Source of the DNA: Acanthochromis polyacanthus
Lineage: Eukaryota > Chordata > Actinopteri > Pomacentridae
Reading direction: 5' to 3'
DNA length: 64,000 bases
Assembly: GCF_021347895.1 (NCBI RefSeq)
Contig: NC_067118.1
Location: 14,449,015 to 14,513,014, forward strand
This document shows, piece after piece, positions 30,717-44,491 of this stretch. Both the position numbers and the translations under genes were made by a program. How positions within the stretch are numbered: the first letter of the stretch is position 1; each line of letters begins with the position of its first letter. The notes below the pieces were generated by a model that worked only from the letters and a program-made list of their open reading frames with translations, was not told the DNA's origin and searched no databases.

Positions 30717-33503
30717 GTAAGGTACAGTTCAATATTTTTGTACTGTATACTGTATCTAAATTTGAGAATATCTTCACCAAAATATGGTCTGATGACAATA
30801 TTTCTGAAACTTAACCAAAAAAAAGTTAATAACCCTATGAGCAATTACCTGTAACCATTTGGTTGCTGTAGTGAAATTGAAAGTGAAACTTTTCATGTGT
30901 GCATAGAGGGTGAGTGGGAATATGGTGTATATTCAGATTCTTCATTTTGATGTTCGTTATTTTGGGCTGCTGAGTTATAAAAATTCATTTTGAGCTGTGA
31001 GCCTGATCATTTATTTTTAATAGATAAGTATGCCCCAACTTGCATTTATTAACAGGCATTTATAAAGCATTCAAAGTAAGGACAGTCTGGAGACTTGTGA
31101 CTTCCACAGTAAGGACATGAAAGATATTATCCATAAAATATCAGTTTTCCTAAATGTGTCAATAAGCAGCAAACCTGGTTCATGTGTCAGTGTGCTTTTT
31201 CTTACAGAAACAATTTAGGAAAAATGTGGTACACATTTTTATAGACAGAGTGCAGAACTTTGAAATATAAACTAATAAGAAAGCTCAGTAGCACTACATT
31301 TTTACGCTAACCACCAAGGATAGATTTACCCAACCAATGTCTGATGTTGACTTTGAAAGTGGACCATGAATGAGCACGTGGTTCTGTTTGTACTACAATA
31401 AGTCCAGACTAGTCTGCACAGACAGTTGTATTTCCCATCATATCAAACACTAAAAAGAAACTGATCAATTTTTACACAATATAGCAGTTAGTTAAAGGTT
31501 TTGAAACTCTTTTAATAATAAATTGTAAAGTTGTGGATGATATAGTTTTTTCCCTAAAGAAGCATTTGTTTGAGCATCATTTATTTTCCTTGTGTATGGG
31601 CAGTTGTCAACCAGGGAGAACAGTCAAATTCTTCCTACTTTGGTGGATGACAAAATCTATGACCCATGCAAGGGTCTGCAACGGTACGCTTAACAGATGC
31701 TTGTTACGAGGAGAGACTGTACAAGATTCTTGGTCATCCACACCTTCATAGTTGAAGCAGACACTTCTGGACTTTGGAGGTTCTTTGATCTGTTTCCATT
31801 GACAGGCCAAACACAGTGAAAAGTCCTTGCTATGTCTGCAAGAGCAAGAGCTCATTCACTAATTATATTTGGTAATCTACATGAAAACAACAACAGCAAA
31901 AACAAAAAAAAAAACAAAAAAAAACCAACAAGGTGCTTGCAATTTCTGAACAAGAATAGGCCAGCAGAGTCTGCACCTGTCCCTCTGGACTTTGGCAGAT
32001 AGCACAATTTGTATTACATGAACTGGCCTCCCCATACAGTGATGCATTATTGTTTCTGCTGTCACTGCAGAGATGCCAGAGACATGTGATAAGAGCAAAA
32101 GGTGTGGACAACACCGAGTTCAACCACAACATGACAACATCAAACACCTGGAGGGACCACACCCTCCTCCTCCTCCTCCTCCTCTTCCTCTTCCTCCTCC
32201 TCCTGCTTCACCTCCTTCAACCGGGGAAGTGGTGTCACCGCCTGCCTCAGGAAGTCAGGTGTGCAACAAATGACTTCACACAACCATGCTGGAACAAAGT
32301 TTACCACTTCCTGAACACAGATATACATGATGTATTTTCCTAGGCTGCAGAACGTGATGGTGGAGGTGTGCAAATTTCCCTTATACTGATTGATCTCTTT
32401 CTTATTATATATTATTTTTAATCTAAAATGTATGCAGCATTTAATGTTCTAACAAGCTATAATAATTCTAATGTAAATTGTGTTCATTGCTGGGTAGCTC
32501 GATCTATGACCACTTGTTAATAACCATATACTAATTACAAATAATAATTATAATAAATATTTATTTCCGAACTCTAATTCTGCTCTACACATAAGTGAAT
32601 AAAGCTGAAAGTGCAGTTAGATAAAGTTAATCTGGTAGTATCGAATAAAAGTTATTTCAAGAAATAAAAAAAAAGTGATTGCTGTATTCAAAGTGTTAAA
32701 ATACTACACTAACAGACTTTTAAACTTTCAATCAAAAAGAGACCTTTTGATGTGTGTACAACATGTACAATGTGCCCACCTGAAAGTAAATGTAATTTCT
32801 GTGTGTGCTATTTCATATGTGTTTCTTTGAGAAAATATCAAAAACCAAAAGAAAGAATTTTATATTTCTATTTATGCTTCATATTCGTTTGTTTCGTGAT
32901 GACATATTTTAGTTTCGCATTAAATAATTGAGAACCATTTTTGTAGCTGTCTGGAGACTTCATTTCAATAAAGCAAGTAAAATGTTACATGAAGCACCGG
33001 GTCAGTGTTGTATCAGAGTCAGAACAGAAAGTCACACAGCCAGACTGCAACTGGTGGAAAACAGGCCCTGAACAACAACCCTAGACCCATATTACCTTTC
33101 CGCTGAAATCTCTTTGTTTAACTTGGAATCTCGAACATAGATCTTGTCCTGCATCTCCACTTGTTAAACAAGCCACCAAAAAAATACACTCAGAGGGAAA
33201 CATCATCTACTCATGTCAGTTAATGGGCTACAAGGAGAATCAGCTGCAGCACAGTACACACTGAACACATTTAACTGTACAGATCACCTGAGTGGGTTGG
33301 ATGCTGCTGTGCTGCTTACTGGTCAAAGTCACTGCTGACGACGTTCCGTTTGACCATAACTCAAACAGCACAAGTGCTGTACTTTGTCAGCTCTAAAATT
33401 CTTTAAATATCATCATTGTATATTGATGACATTGTATGCCTCTTCAAAACAAAGTTTCTGTTTTTGACTGCAAGTCCATTTAGACTTCTTCATGTTTGTG
33501 TGG
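30717..33503. other. No gene seen
   Basis: Includes a CTC-rich run (about 32161-32214) that creates false proline- or glutamate-rich frames. No domain or splice pattern is supported. Confidence 0.4.
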
Positions 33504-33869
33504 GGGCTGCACAGTGACGTAGTGGTTAGCACTTTCGCCTTGCAGCAAGAAGATCCCCGGTTCAAATCCCGGCCTGGGCCTGGGATCTTTCTGCATGGAG
33601 TTTGCATGTTCTCCCTGTGCATGCGTGGGTTTTTCCAGGCACTCCGGCTTCCTCCCACAGTCCAAAAATATGCTGAGGTTAATTGATCACTCTAAATCGC
33701 CCGTAGGTGTGAATGTGAGAATGATTGTTTGTCTGTATATGTAGCCCTGCGACAGACTGGCGAGCTGTCCAGGGTGTCCCCTGCCTTCGCCCGAGTCAGC
33801 TGAGAGAGGCTCCAGCACCTCCCACGACCCTAGTGAGGATAAAGCGGCGTATAGAGAATGGATGGATGG
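33504..33869 (+). mobile_element. tRNA-like SINE, copy 2
   Basis: Nearly full-length match to the copy at 25463, same orientation, with A- and B-box-like motifs. It is flanked by a 12-bp direct repeat, ATGTTTGTGTGG, at 33492-33503 and 33870-33881. Confidence 0.8.
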
Positions 33870-34389
33870 ATGTTTGTGTGGCCAACCCCTCTTCATATAC
33901 AGGGGACTTCATATACAAGGCAGGGGACACTCCACTTTATATATCACATGAGAAAGCTGACCCATATGGACTATGCATATAAGCAGTTTATGTTATTATT
34001 AGTATGATTTTCACTCTTTAATCTATTTACTGTTGTTAAATGTTCGCTTCTAAGATTTTAATACTTAGATATGTATGCTAAATATATGTAGCACATAGTT
34101 AAAATGGTTTGTTGGGCACACTTGTGATAATAAATACTGACAGCATAGTAGGAAACATTCCCACTTTCAAAGAACCTCGAGTCCACATTAATGGAATCTT
34201 TACTGACTGATCTTCACAGAGGAAACTGGAATTTGTGTTCCATTTGGGACTCAAATTTTTAGCCTTAAGTTTTGTCGCCACTCAATGTTTGGTTAGTTGG
34301 TTGGTTTAGAACAATCACTTTTGTTAAGTACAACCCTTGCACAACTTGTTTGAAGTTTATCCTCCATGTTCTTGGTGACCAAGGAGTCT
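33870..34389. other. No gene seen
   Basis: AT-rich spacer between a SINE and an L2 LINE. Confidence 0.4.
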
Positions 34390-35897
34390 GGCTTTATATA
34401 ACTTGACCCTTTTCAGTCAGGCTTCAGGTGCGACCACTCCACTGAGATTGCACTCCTATCAGTCACAGAATCTCTGTGGCTGGCGAGAGCTGCTGGTCAG
34501 TCCTCTGTCCTACTGCTGCTGGACTTGTCTGCTGCCTTTGACACCGTGAACCATCAAATCCTCCTCTCCACACTCTCTGAGCTCGGCATCTCAGGTTCTG
34601 TCCTGTTGTGGTTCAAGTCCTACCTCACAGGCAGATCCTTCAGAGTGTCATGGCGAGGGGAGGTGTCAAGATCACATGGCCTATCAACAGAGGTCTCTCA
34701 GGGGTCAGTGCTTGGTCCCTTACTCTTCTCTCTGTACACCACCTCACTTGGTGCAGTGATCCGCTCCCGTGGCTTCTCCTACCACTGTTATGCTGACGAC
34801 ACTCAGCTTTTCGTCTCTTTTCCACCTGGCAACACAACAGTTTCAGCTCGGATATCAGCATGTCAGGCTGATATCTCCACATGGATGAAGGAACGGTACC
34901 TTCACCTAAATCTGTCTAAGACTGAACTCATGGTCTTTCCAGCTTGTCCATCTGTTCAGCCTCAGATCAGTGTCCAACTTCACTTGAGCCTACTTGTGCC
35001 CACAAACTCAGCCAGAAACCTGGGTGTCATGATTGATGACCAGCTGACCTTTAAGGTTCACGTGGCCTCAGTTTCTCTATCTTGTCGTTATGCCCTCTAC
35101 AACATCAGGAAGATCAGACCCTTCCTGACCCAACAGGCCACACAACTTCTGGTTTAGGCTCTTGTGATGTCACACATTGACTACTGCAACTCTCTTCTGG
35201 CAGGTCTCCCTGCATGTACAGTCAAACCGCTACAGATGATCCAGAATACAGCAGCACGTCTGGTCTTCAACCAGCCCAAAAGAGCTCATGTCACTCCCCT
35301 GTTCATCTCCCTTCACTGGCTTCCAGTTGCAGCCACAATCAAATTCAAAACTCTCCTCCTGGCTTACAAAACATTTACAAGAACGGCCCCAGCCTACCTG
35401 GATTCCCTGATCCAGGTCTACTCCCCTTCACGCCCACTTCGCTCTCCAGGTGAGAGATGCCTGGTGCTTCCAGCCCAGCACAGCTCGAAATCTCTAGACT
35501 CTTCTCCTCTGTTGTTCCCAAATGGTGGAACAAACTACCAAACTCTGTGTGTTCTGCTGAGTCCCTTTCTACTTTTAAGAGACAACTGAAGACTCAGTTG
35601 TTCAGAGAACACCTTGGCACTTAATCCGACTCCACCTTAGGAGTAGAATAATAAGTCAGGTGGTCCAAAACCCAGCACTTATTTAGCACTGACAAAGTTG
35701 AAAAAAAAAAAAAGGAGGGGGGGGGGGGGGGGTGAGCGGCAATTCTTCTTTAACTTGATGGCAACACCTTTGACCAATCGCACTTGATGCACTTTTGCAC
35801 TTTTGCACTTACTACAGGTTTTTCCTTATGTCTGAATTCTTGCTTGTGTTGTACATCACTCTGGACAAAAGCGTCTGCTAAATGAAATTGTAGAATA
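34390..35897 (+). mobile_element. L2-type LINE, 5'-truncated, inactive
   Basis: The frame begins mid reverse transcriptase with [12 protein letters not shown] and continues as [12 protein letters not shown], the polymerase box YADDTQLF (about 34786-34809), [10 protein letters not shown] and [12 protein letters not shown]. One in-frame TAG (35155-35157) splits it; the same frame resumes with MSHIDYCNSLLAGLPA and RLVFNQPK. A frameshift near 35495 moves the end, VVPKWWNKLPNSVCSAESL, to another frame that stops at about 35624. The 3' tail, CTGGACAAAAGCGTCTGCTA, is the conserved L2 end. A poly-A/poly-G run lies at 35700-35733. Such elements can mobilise SINEs. Confidence 0.88.
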
Positions 35898-35967
35898 ATG
35901 TATGGCTGATTGAGAGACCTGATGCAGGAAGACATGCAGATCCCTCAAAGCGCAAGAGTAGCTATAT

Positions 35968-36305
35968 CCATCCATCCATTCTCTATACACCGCTTTATAC
36001 TCATTAGGGTCGCGGGGGGTACTGGAGCCTCTCTCAGCTGACTCGAGTGAAGGCAGGGGACACCTTGGACAGGTCGCCAGTCTGTCACAGGGCTACATAT
36101 TCAGACAAACAATCACACTCGCATTAACACCTACGGGCAATTTGGGGTAATCAATTAAGCCAGAGTACCCGGAGAAAACCCACGCATGCACATGGAGAAC
36201 ATGCAAACTCCATGCAGAAAGATCCCAGGCCCAGGCCGGGATTTGAACCGTGGATCTTCTTGCTGCAAGACGAAAGTGCTAACCACTACACCACTGTGCA
36301 GCCCC
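35968..36305 (-). mobile_element. tRNA-like SINE, copy 3
   Basis: Inverted copy of the SINE at 25463. The CCATCCATCC tail is on the left and the tRNA-like head on the right. An 11-bp direct repeat, AGTAGCTATAT, flanks it at 35957-35967 and 36306-36316. Confidence 0.8.
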
Positions 36306-36559
36306 AGTAGCTATATGTGTACCTAATTTTCAAGAGACAGGGATGCAAGTAATATAATATAATAATAGTATGCCTCAGTCTGCAGTACTTGCACAGTATG
36401 ACTCTGAAAAACAGATAAGTGCTGTAGGTCTGGTACAGGGTTTTCAATCTCAGTCAGAGTTTCTGTGCCAGCTGAGAAGGTGAAAAGGACAGTACAGAAT
36501 ATCAATCTTTATGGATGGCATTGAACAAAAAATCCCTGACTTGTTGTATAAGACAGTCT

Positions 36560-36720
36560 GCAGGATGGAACTTTGCTTGGTAACATGTAAAGAAGCCTGA
36601 TCAATATTGGGAGCACATTCTTTGGTCAGATGAAACCAAGGTAAATTTGTTCAGCTCTGATGAGGTCCACAATGTTTGCCACGGAAAACTGTGCCTGTCA
36701 TCAAAAATACAACTGAATAT
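36560..36720 (+). pseudogene. Tc1 transposase fragment
   Basis: About 50 codons read YWEHILWSDETKVNLFSSDE, which contains the first catalytic aspartate of the Tc1 DDE domain. No ends are seen; it is an isolated scrap about 400 bp before the foxp3 first coding exon. Confidence 0.65.
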
Positions 36721-37153
36721 ATGAACTCTTAAAAACAAGGCTTGAAACTTAGTAATGGAATGATCACTGGCCCTTGTTATCTGTTAATCTGTGTTTTTGT
36801 GTGCCGATTTTAACTGGAGCTCTTGAAACTCTGTAGTGTTAAAATGTTTTCATCTTTTAGTAAGTTGAAACATTTAGGAATGTTGATCATGTGCATTATG
36901 ACTTGTCCAGGAACAGCCATTTCCCGTTTTACAGGTGAAATTTTTAGAAACAATTACCATAAGTTGGTGTAGTTATGAGTGGTAAGTGAACTTGGGGAAA
37001 AACCATAAACATACCTGACAGAAGGCAAGGGTAGTGAAGGATAAAAATACAAAAACATTCTTACATGCAACCCAGTGATTTAATTGTAGTTCATTACATT
37101 GTGTACAAGCAGTAGTTGACATTGGTGTTTTTTCCTTCCAGTGCTGGGGAAAT

Positions 37154-40100
37154 ATGGACGGTATAAGGCTGAAGCAGCAGAGACCATCAGTTCTGCGTCA
37201 AGTTGCCCAAACAGCTTTCAGACAAGAACATGGTATACAGATGAGTCCTACATAAACAACAACATACATGACAATCACTGTATTTATGCTGCGATTTTCT
37301 TAGGTATGTTTAATTCTGTATTTTGTCGAGCATGCACAAATAGAGGTTGCCTGATTAGAGGGAGAACAGTTCTTGTATTGGTGCTTGATATGATTTCAGT
37401 TTTAGGTGTTTTAGCAGTTTGTATTAAGTCATCATCGGCACTCAGCATTTGTTTCATGTTATTAAAACAGATCAAATGCGTACATCAATGCTTTCTTTTC
37501 TCAGTGCATCCAGAGAGTAGTACAGTCGTCTCCATTTGCAAGGAAGAGGTGGATGCAAGTCACCTTCCCCAGTCGTCTTCACCGCACATGGGCTTGTCTC
37601 CCAGAGCTGTCCATCAATACCTCCCGTTAAGGACAGATGGTCCAAAGCAGAACACCATTGAGGCCAGGATTTATGATAGGTAACTGTCTCATATTTACAC
37701 TGGATTAGAAATTACACAGATTACTAAATATAAAAATATACTACTAATAAAGATGTCCAATTCATGAATTAGCTAAAGATATACTGTGATGAAGAACTGA
37801 AATATGTCATACTAGAACTAGAACTGCAACTAGAACTAAAGTTCAATGATTAGGTTAAATGAAGTCAGATTTCTTTGTGTGAAACAGTGGGCTGGATCTG
37901 TGCCACCTCAGTTTTGCAGTACTAGCAGGGATCTACTAGGCATCAAATCCTGGTAGGCCTTTGCATCTATGGGCTTTTTCTGGCAATGTCTGTCTCTTTA
38001 TCGACCTGCTGTTTGATAACCATCCCTCTCAAGAATTATGTTCTTGTACAGAGAAGCTGCATTCTTAATGATACATTTTCTGCCAGAAAGACCCGCCAAG
38101 TCCCTAGTAGGACGTTGGAAGGGTGGTGGCATCAGTCCAATACAAGACTTTCACCCAGGAAATAGGGACTGTTATTCTTCACAGATGACATTCTTAGAAT
38201 TAAGTTTGTTTTTTTACATCATGTTTGGTCACATTTGGGCAACAAAACAACTCCTTAGGTCTTGGGTCAAGCTTATTTGGACTCTTGACTCTAAGACTGA
38301 TGTGGTTTTGACAGGTGTGTACTGTGTTATGTGCACATGGACTGGAAAATGTCAAAAACTTGAACTTTATGTGATTTTGTGGAACATTATCCAGATTAGT
38401 AATGTGACTGAGCTGAAATATATAATCCAGCCCTGATGTGTGAGAAAAAAATCTTTTGATGAGGTCATTTTGAAGAACCAATGCAGTTAAAGTAATTGAA
38501 GTCCTTGTCCAAACTATCACTGAGAAATTTCTGTTTCCTTCAGCATCAATGAGGGGGCGAGTGCTCTGTTTGTGAGTGGCCTCTGCCGCTGGCCTGGTTG
38601 TGATGCAGTGTCTGAAGATTTCTCTAGTTTCTTAAAGTAAGTAGACTACTGAATACTGCATACATAATATTCATTAAATCCCTTGTTATTTAAGTGTCAT
38701 GGCATATTTGGTAATGGCTATTTTAACCTTCAAGAGAAGTATATTACTGAAGTACTGCGTGCTCATTTTTTGAAATAGAAGACTACTTTTCTCCAATTAA
38801 ACTGTTTATTTTCTAGTAACAGTGTCTCAAAAGAATCTTGCACAAGGACCTTTTCTTTTGGAACAGCCTCCCAGAAAAGGATAAAGTTTGATATGAACAG
38901 AACATTTTATACAGTGTGGGGAAATGGTTATGGAACATAAACATATAATTCAAATCTTGAAATATTAATAGCTAAAGGTGGGGATAAACCGTGGTTTAGA
39001 CTTAGTTCTCCCATTAGTTGGTGCACAGATACGTCCGTATCTCTTGGTACACGATTCATCCAATCTCCAAGAACCGCACCCTGTAAAAAGAACCCTCCAA
39101 GCAACCTCTTCCCGCTCTCTACCTGTCAATCTATTCCTATTGTTAACTGTGATGTGATGCAGCTACTGGTGGTGTCTCATAGGGAGGATTATTATAAACT
39201 GCTCAAAAAAATTAAAGGAACACTTTTTAATCTAAGTATTGCATCAAATCAGTCAAACATGTGGGATACTGATCTGGTCAAGTAAGTAAAAGAGGGGATT
39301 TTTAGTCAGCTTCAGCTGCTTTGGTGTTCATGAAATTAATTAATTAATTAATTAATTAATTAATTAATTAATTAATGGCACTCTGACTGCCATTAGGTAT
39401 CAGGATTAAATCCTTGGATCCATTTTAGGACCCTACACTGGTGCAATAGGTTCCTTGTGGTGCGCAACAATGCCTGGCCTCATGTGGTAAGAGAATTCAT
39501 GCAGTTCCTGGAGGATGAAGGAATTGACACCATTGACTGGCTCCAGTACTCACCTGACCTAAATCCAATAGAACGCCTTTGGAACATTATGTTTTGTTCT
39601 GTCCAACACCACCAGGTTGCTCCTCAGACTGTCCAGGAGCTCAGTGATGCCCTGGTTCAGATCTGGAAGGAGATACCCCAGGACACCATCCATTGTCTCA
39701 TTCAGAGCTTGTCCCGATATTGTCAGGCTGCATACAAGCATATGGAGGTCATATAAACTACTGAGTACCGTTTTGAGAAATTTTCAGAAATGGACCAGTC
39801 TGCCACATCAGTTTTTCACTTTGATTTTAGAATGTCTTGAATTTAGCCCTCCTGGGGGTTGATAATTTTCATTTCTATCAAACAATGTGGCATCTTTTCA
39901 TTCCTAACACATTAACCAGTCCATATCAATGTAAATATCCAGTTTGTTTTTCCCTCCGCATTGAAATAGGATGTGTTTTCAAAGTGTTCCTTTAATTTTT
40001 TGAGCAGTGTAATTTCCACCTTTAAACAACCTTGAGTTAACAGTTTCAGTGTAATTAGTATGAAGAAAAGGGAATATACTGTGAAGCAAACTCAAATCTC

Positions 40101-43100
40101 TCTTATCTTTTTGTATGCATAAAAGCTATCCAGCTTGACCTGTCCCTGCTTGTGTCCCTCATGTCTTCAGTTCTTCAGAGCCTTGGGTTAATGCTTGAAT
40201 CCATGTTGCTCCCTTTAAAGGTCAAACACAATTCATGCATTAACTGCACAATAAATGGTTATTATTATTATTATTATTATCAGTATTGTAATATTCACAT
40301 GTGATATCAATTTCAGTGTTAAGCTAGCATTGCCTTTAAAAAAATCCCAATACTGCTCTAAACCTGAGATTGTTAAAGAAATCTGATAACAATGTAGCAA
40401 TTATGTATTTTGAAAAAGGAAGGGAAAGAGTGCCAGCATATTTACGTTTCCATTTTTCTCAGTCAGTACTGAACACAATGCTAAATTCATGCACTTAGGA
40501 CACTAAGAAGAAAGAACATTTGTCCTGCATTTCATTTTTATGATAGGCCAGTATACTCCACCTGCCACCAGTGTACAAATCTTGGCTTTCTTCAAAATCT
40601 TAGAGTTAATAATAACAAAAATGAAAGTGGCAATTCAATGACTGCACAAGGCAGCTCAGAAATCCTGACTCTACAGTGAGCTTTCCAGATTTGCCCTCTG
40701 TCAATTCTCTGCCATTGTTAACACTAATATTTTTCTTGAACAAACAATTATATTGACTGCTTTTTTCCCATCAAGTTTGCAGTGTTCGCCACCTTCAGTC
40801 TTCGGAGTTACATCTCTCTCTTAATTATGTCTCTTTTTGGTGTCACAATCTGTCTTACTGAAATAGTGTGCTGTTTGGTGCTTCCTGCTTTGCTTGGAGC
40901 CAAATAGATTTACTGATCCCTTGTGATTAGTGGTGTACAGAGTTCAGAACCATGATGGCAGAGTTGACAAAACTTATACTGAAATGTGACTTTTTCTAAA
41001 TTTTCTGTTAGTCTATGACCAGGAAGAAAAATATTTGCACTTAAGTTTTCATCAGGTAATGATTAGACATGGGTAGGGATATGTTTGGGTTCTGGTTAAG
41101 TTAGACGCACAGCAAATTGATGAGGAGAAAGTCTTCAATACAGCACTAGAACTGTCTCTGTACTCAACAATCTTAGTTGTTCTCTTCTGATCTGGGGCTT
41201 CATAACAACTATAATTTTAAAAATATGCTGTCCTGCTTTTTCTTTCAGGCATCTCCATTCAGAACACAGGCATGGTGACAGAAGCATTGCTCAGTGGCGG
41301 GTCCAGCAGGATATTGTTCAGTACATGGAGAGTCAGGTGGGAAGTGAAAAATTCTCGGTCTTCACTTTCACCATGGTTGCTCTTGTGATAAACTCTATTG
41401 ATCACAGACACTTTTAACCCAATAACAGGCCAGAGAAAGATTTTCAGGCACAAAATCTATGTTGGGAGGGCGCTGGGGTTAACAAAACAATGAACTATAA
41501 CACAGGAGACCCTATTTTAAAATTGCATTGTTTCTTCAAACCAGAAAGAACCTATTTTAAGTCAAACCACGGGCTTTCTCTCTGCCGTACAAGAATGTTT
41601 TTGTTCCTAGACCTAACCAAACTTTTGTCCATCATTGTCACATTATTAGTGGGTTTATGCTAAAGTTGGTTAACCATATCCAGACTTTATACAGACGCAC
41701 ACAAGGCTGATAGTCACTAGCAAAGTGAGCTAGTAAACACTAGTAAAGACACAAAGACATTATTGTTGTCATGTTCTGTTCATTCTTAAAGATAATCTGA
41801 GCTGCATTAGATCAAAGTACACATTGTTTCTTTCACATATATTCTAAGATGGTTTTGTATAAATAAATCATTTGGCCACAAAAATACTTATTAGATACAG
41901 TGAGACCCATAAATACTTGGACAGCGACACAGTTTTCATAATTATGCCTCTGTACACCCCCAAATGGCACGCTCAGCCATTTTTTTATATACTTCATCCA
42001 TTTTGACTGACCCAAAAGTAGTTGAAGAATTGACTGATAGGCATTCACATGACAAAGTGTGATCTGGTTCCTCATTATTTCAAACCTAGTTAAGCAGATC
42101 ACAGGTTTGAATTTGATTTCAAGGCATGAATTTGCATTTGGTCGCTGTAATGGAATTGTCAATATGCCTTTCAAAGAGGTGCCGATGCAAGTGAAGGAAA
42201 TCAGGTATGCCAACACCAAAAAGGCCTGGAAGATAACAGAAGACAACAAAAGTGGATGATCTCAGAATTGTTTCATTAATAAGAAAATATACCTTCACGG
42301 CATCTACCTCTCAAGGAGACAGATGTGTCATTCACAAAGTCTACAATCAATGCACAGTTTCATGAAAGTACTTCAGATACAAATCATTGGTAACACCCAA
42401 TAACATAGAGGCCTGATTACACTCCGCTAGAAAACATCTTAAAAAGTCTGCTCAATTCTGGAGTGTGAGTCTTTTACTAAATAAAACCAAGATAACATCT
42501 GTCAGACATGGAGGCAGTGCTTTGACATGGACATGGACAGCTGCAAATGGCAAAAGGTCATTGATGTTAACTGATGATGTGACTGGTGATCGAGGTAGTA
42601 GGATAAATTTTGAAGGGTCAGATTCAGTCAAATGATTTAATACTGGCCTCATGGTGCCTCATTGTAAAGATAGACAATAACCTAAAACATTCTGCAAAAT
42701 CAAGAACCCATCCAAGAGCTTCTTAAAGCTCGTGTCCGGAGTTTCCGTTTGTTTTCAATTTATGTATCATTGTTTAACAAAGCTTAAATGTGTTAGTCTA
42801 GTTCGATACTATAATATAATGTTAGTATGACACGATTTTATTCATGAGCTCCACCTTCCTCTCATAGACCCCCATGTTATTCCAAAAAGCGCCGGTCGGC
42901 AGCTTGCCAATCAAGTTCGAGCTTCCGCTTTGTCATGCTGTCAATCAATGGCTACGCGCACAGCAAGCACGCAAAAAAAAAAAAAGCACAGCAAGCACGC
43001 CCATGCAGAGGTGCGCGAGCTACGCACTACGCAACCGCGCGCACATTTGCTTTGCTTGTGGAGGAGAGAGCATCAGGGATCAGCAACTTCCAGAAAAGTT

Positions 43101-44452
43101 ACCAATCCCACGGCTTGTCAGGCCAAGAGACTGCAGGATGTTTTTTGGCTCGGGGTGCTTGCATCGCTCCCCGACCACAGCCTCCATAGCCCGCCTGACG
43201 GCTTTGTTTAGATGCCCGACCTCTGGAGGAAGATGTTGGGGCGTCTGGGACATACTCTTCGTCAGAGGAGTCATGCAATTCTGAACTCTAGATAGAAATA
43301 AATAAACAATGTAACACATATACACGCGTAAATGCACTAAGTTTGATAAACAACGTCATCGAGAGGGATACACGAGTGTAATCACATATTGAAACTTTAC
43401 TCGTTCGACCTAGCAGATTCATGTTATTTTGGTATTAGGACAAGTTCGACTCAATACAGAATTCTAACGTAATTCCTTTATTATTTACTAAATGTACTAA
43501 ATGTAGAAGAGTGGAAAACAGCAAAACAGGCAAGATGCTGCAGCACTCCGGGCACTCCTCTCAGGTACTGTGCGCGTGCACAAATAAAGGGGCGAAATCA
43601 GAGGGAGGGTGGGACCAACAGTGTTTTAGGAGACGCTGCGATTCAAACTCCGGACACGAGTTTTAAGACAATAAAATGAAAAGCGCCTAAATGGGAGACT
43701 TTCAACTGACCTCAACCCTAGTGAGCTGCTTTGTCTGACTGAAGACGAAACTTAGGACAGAGTAACCCACAAATCAGCAAAAACAAATGTGGTTGCAGTT
43801 AAGTCCCAGGAAAGCTCTTCAAGGAAGTGGAAGGGCTCCACCGTTGACTGCAAAGAATTTGTGATTAAAAAATGTGATTGAAAAGTAATCCTTGAATTAA
43901 ATGAAAACAATTATGAAAAAAGTGTCACTGTCCAAATACTTATGAACCTGAGTAAGTTTGTCAGCCACTGTAGAATGAAATTAGTTTACCAAATACTCAG
44001 CATTCAAGAGCTTCCCTTCCTATGATGTATGTAAACAGTAATGATCCTATCCTCCACAGTATTGTATTGTTAATTTATGCAACAACAGAAACCAACTAGA
44101 CGAGCCCTCAGTAGAGGACAGAACCACGCCCATGCATGATACTCTGTATCAATTTTGATCATCCTACGTATATCCCTTCCTACTTGATCTGCTGACCTGT
44201 AACTCCACAACTGAGCAGGGGACCTTAGACTGATCTTCAGTGCCAAGTTTGATTATCCTGACTTCAGCACTTGCAGAGATATCTGACTGGACATACCCAC
44301 CCACATACATACTTACCCAGCCAGATACCGAAGCAAATGCAGTAACCCCGCTGACGTACGTCAGGCGTGGTTAACAACCAACAAACTCTCTGCAGGTCAT
44401 GAGCTGTGAAACCACATATTTAAGCACAATTTGAAATTAATTCTAACATGGA

Positions 44453-44491
<39 letters not shown>

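Noticed and set aside
32050..32373. Proline-, leucine- or glutamate-rich frames
   Set aside because: They come from a CTC trinucleotide run with no flanking conserved sequence.
37141..37683. 180-codon plus-strand frame
   Set aside because: It reads straight through a foxp3 intron; the 3' exon after a TTTTCTCAG acceptor and the donor at 37680 show that it is two exons plus intron.
41833..42249. 138-codon minus-strand frame
   Set aside because: It overlaps a plus-strand Tc1 relic and has no recognisable content.
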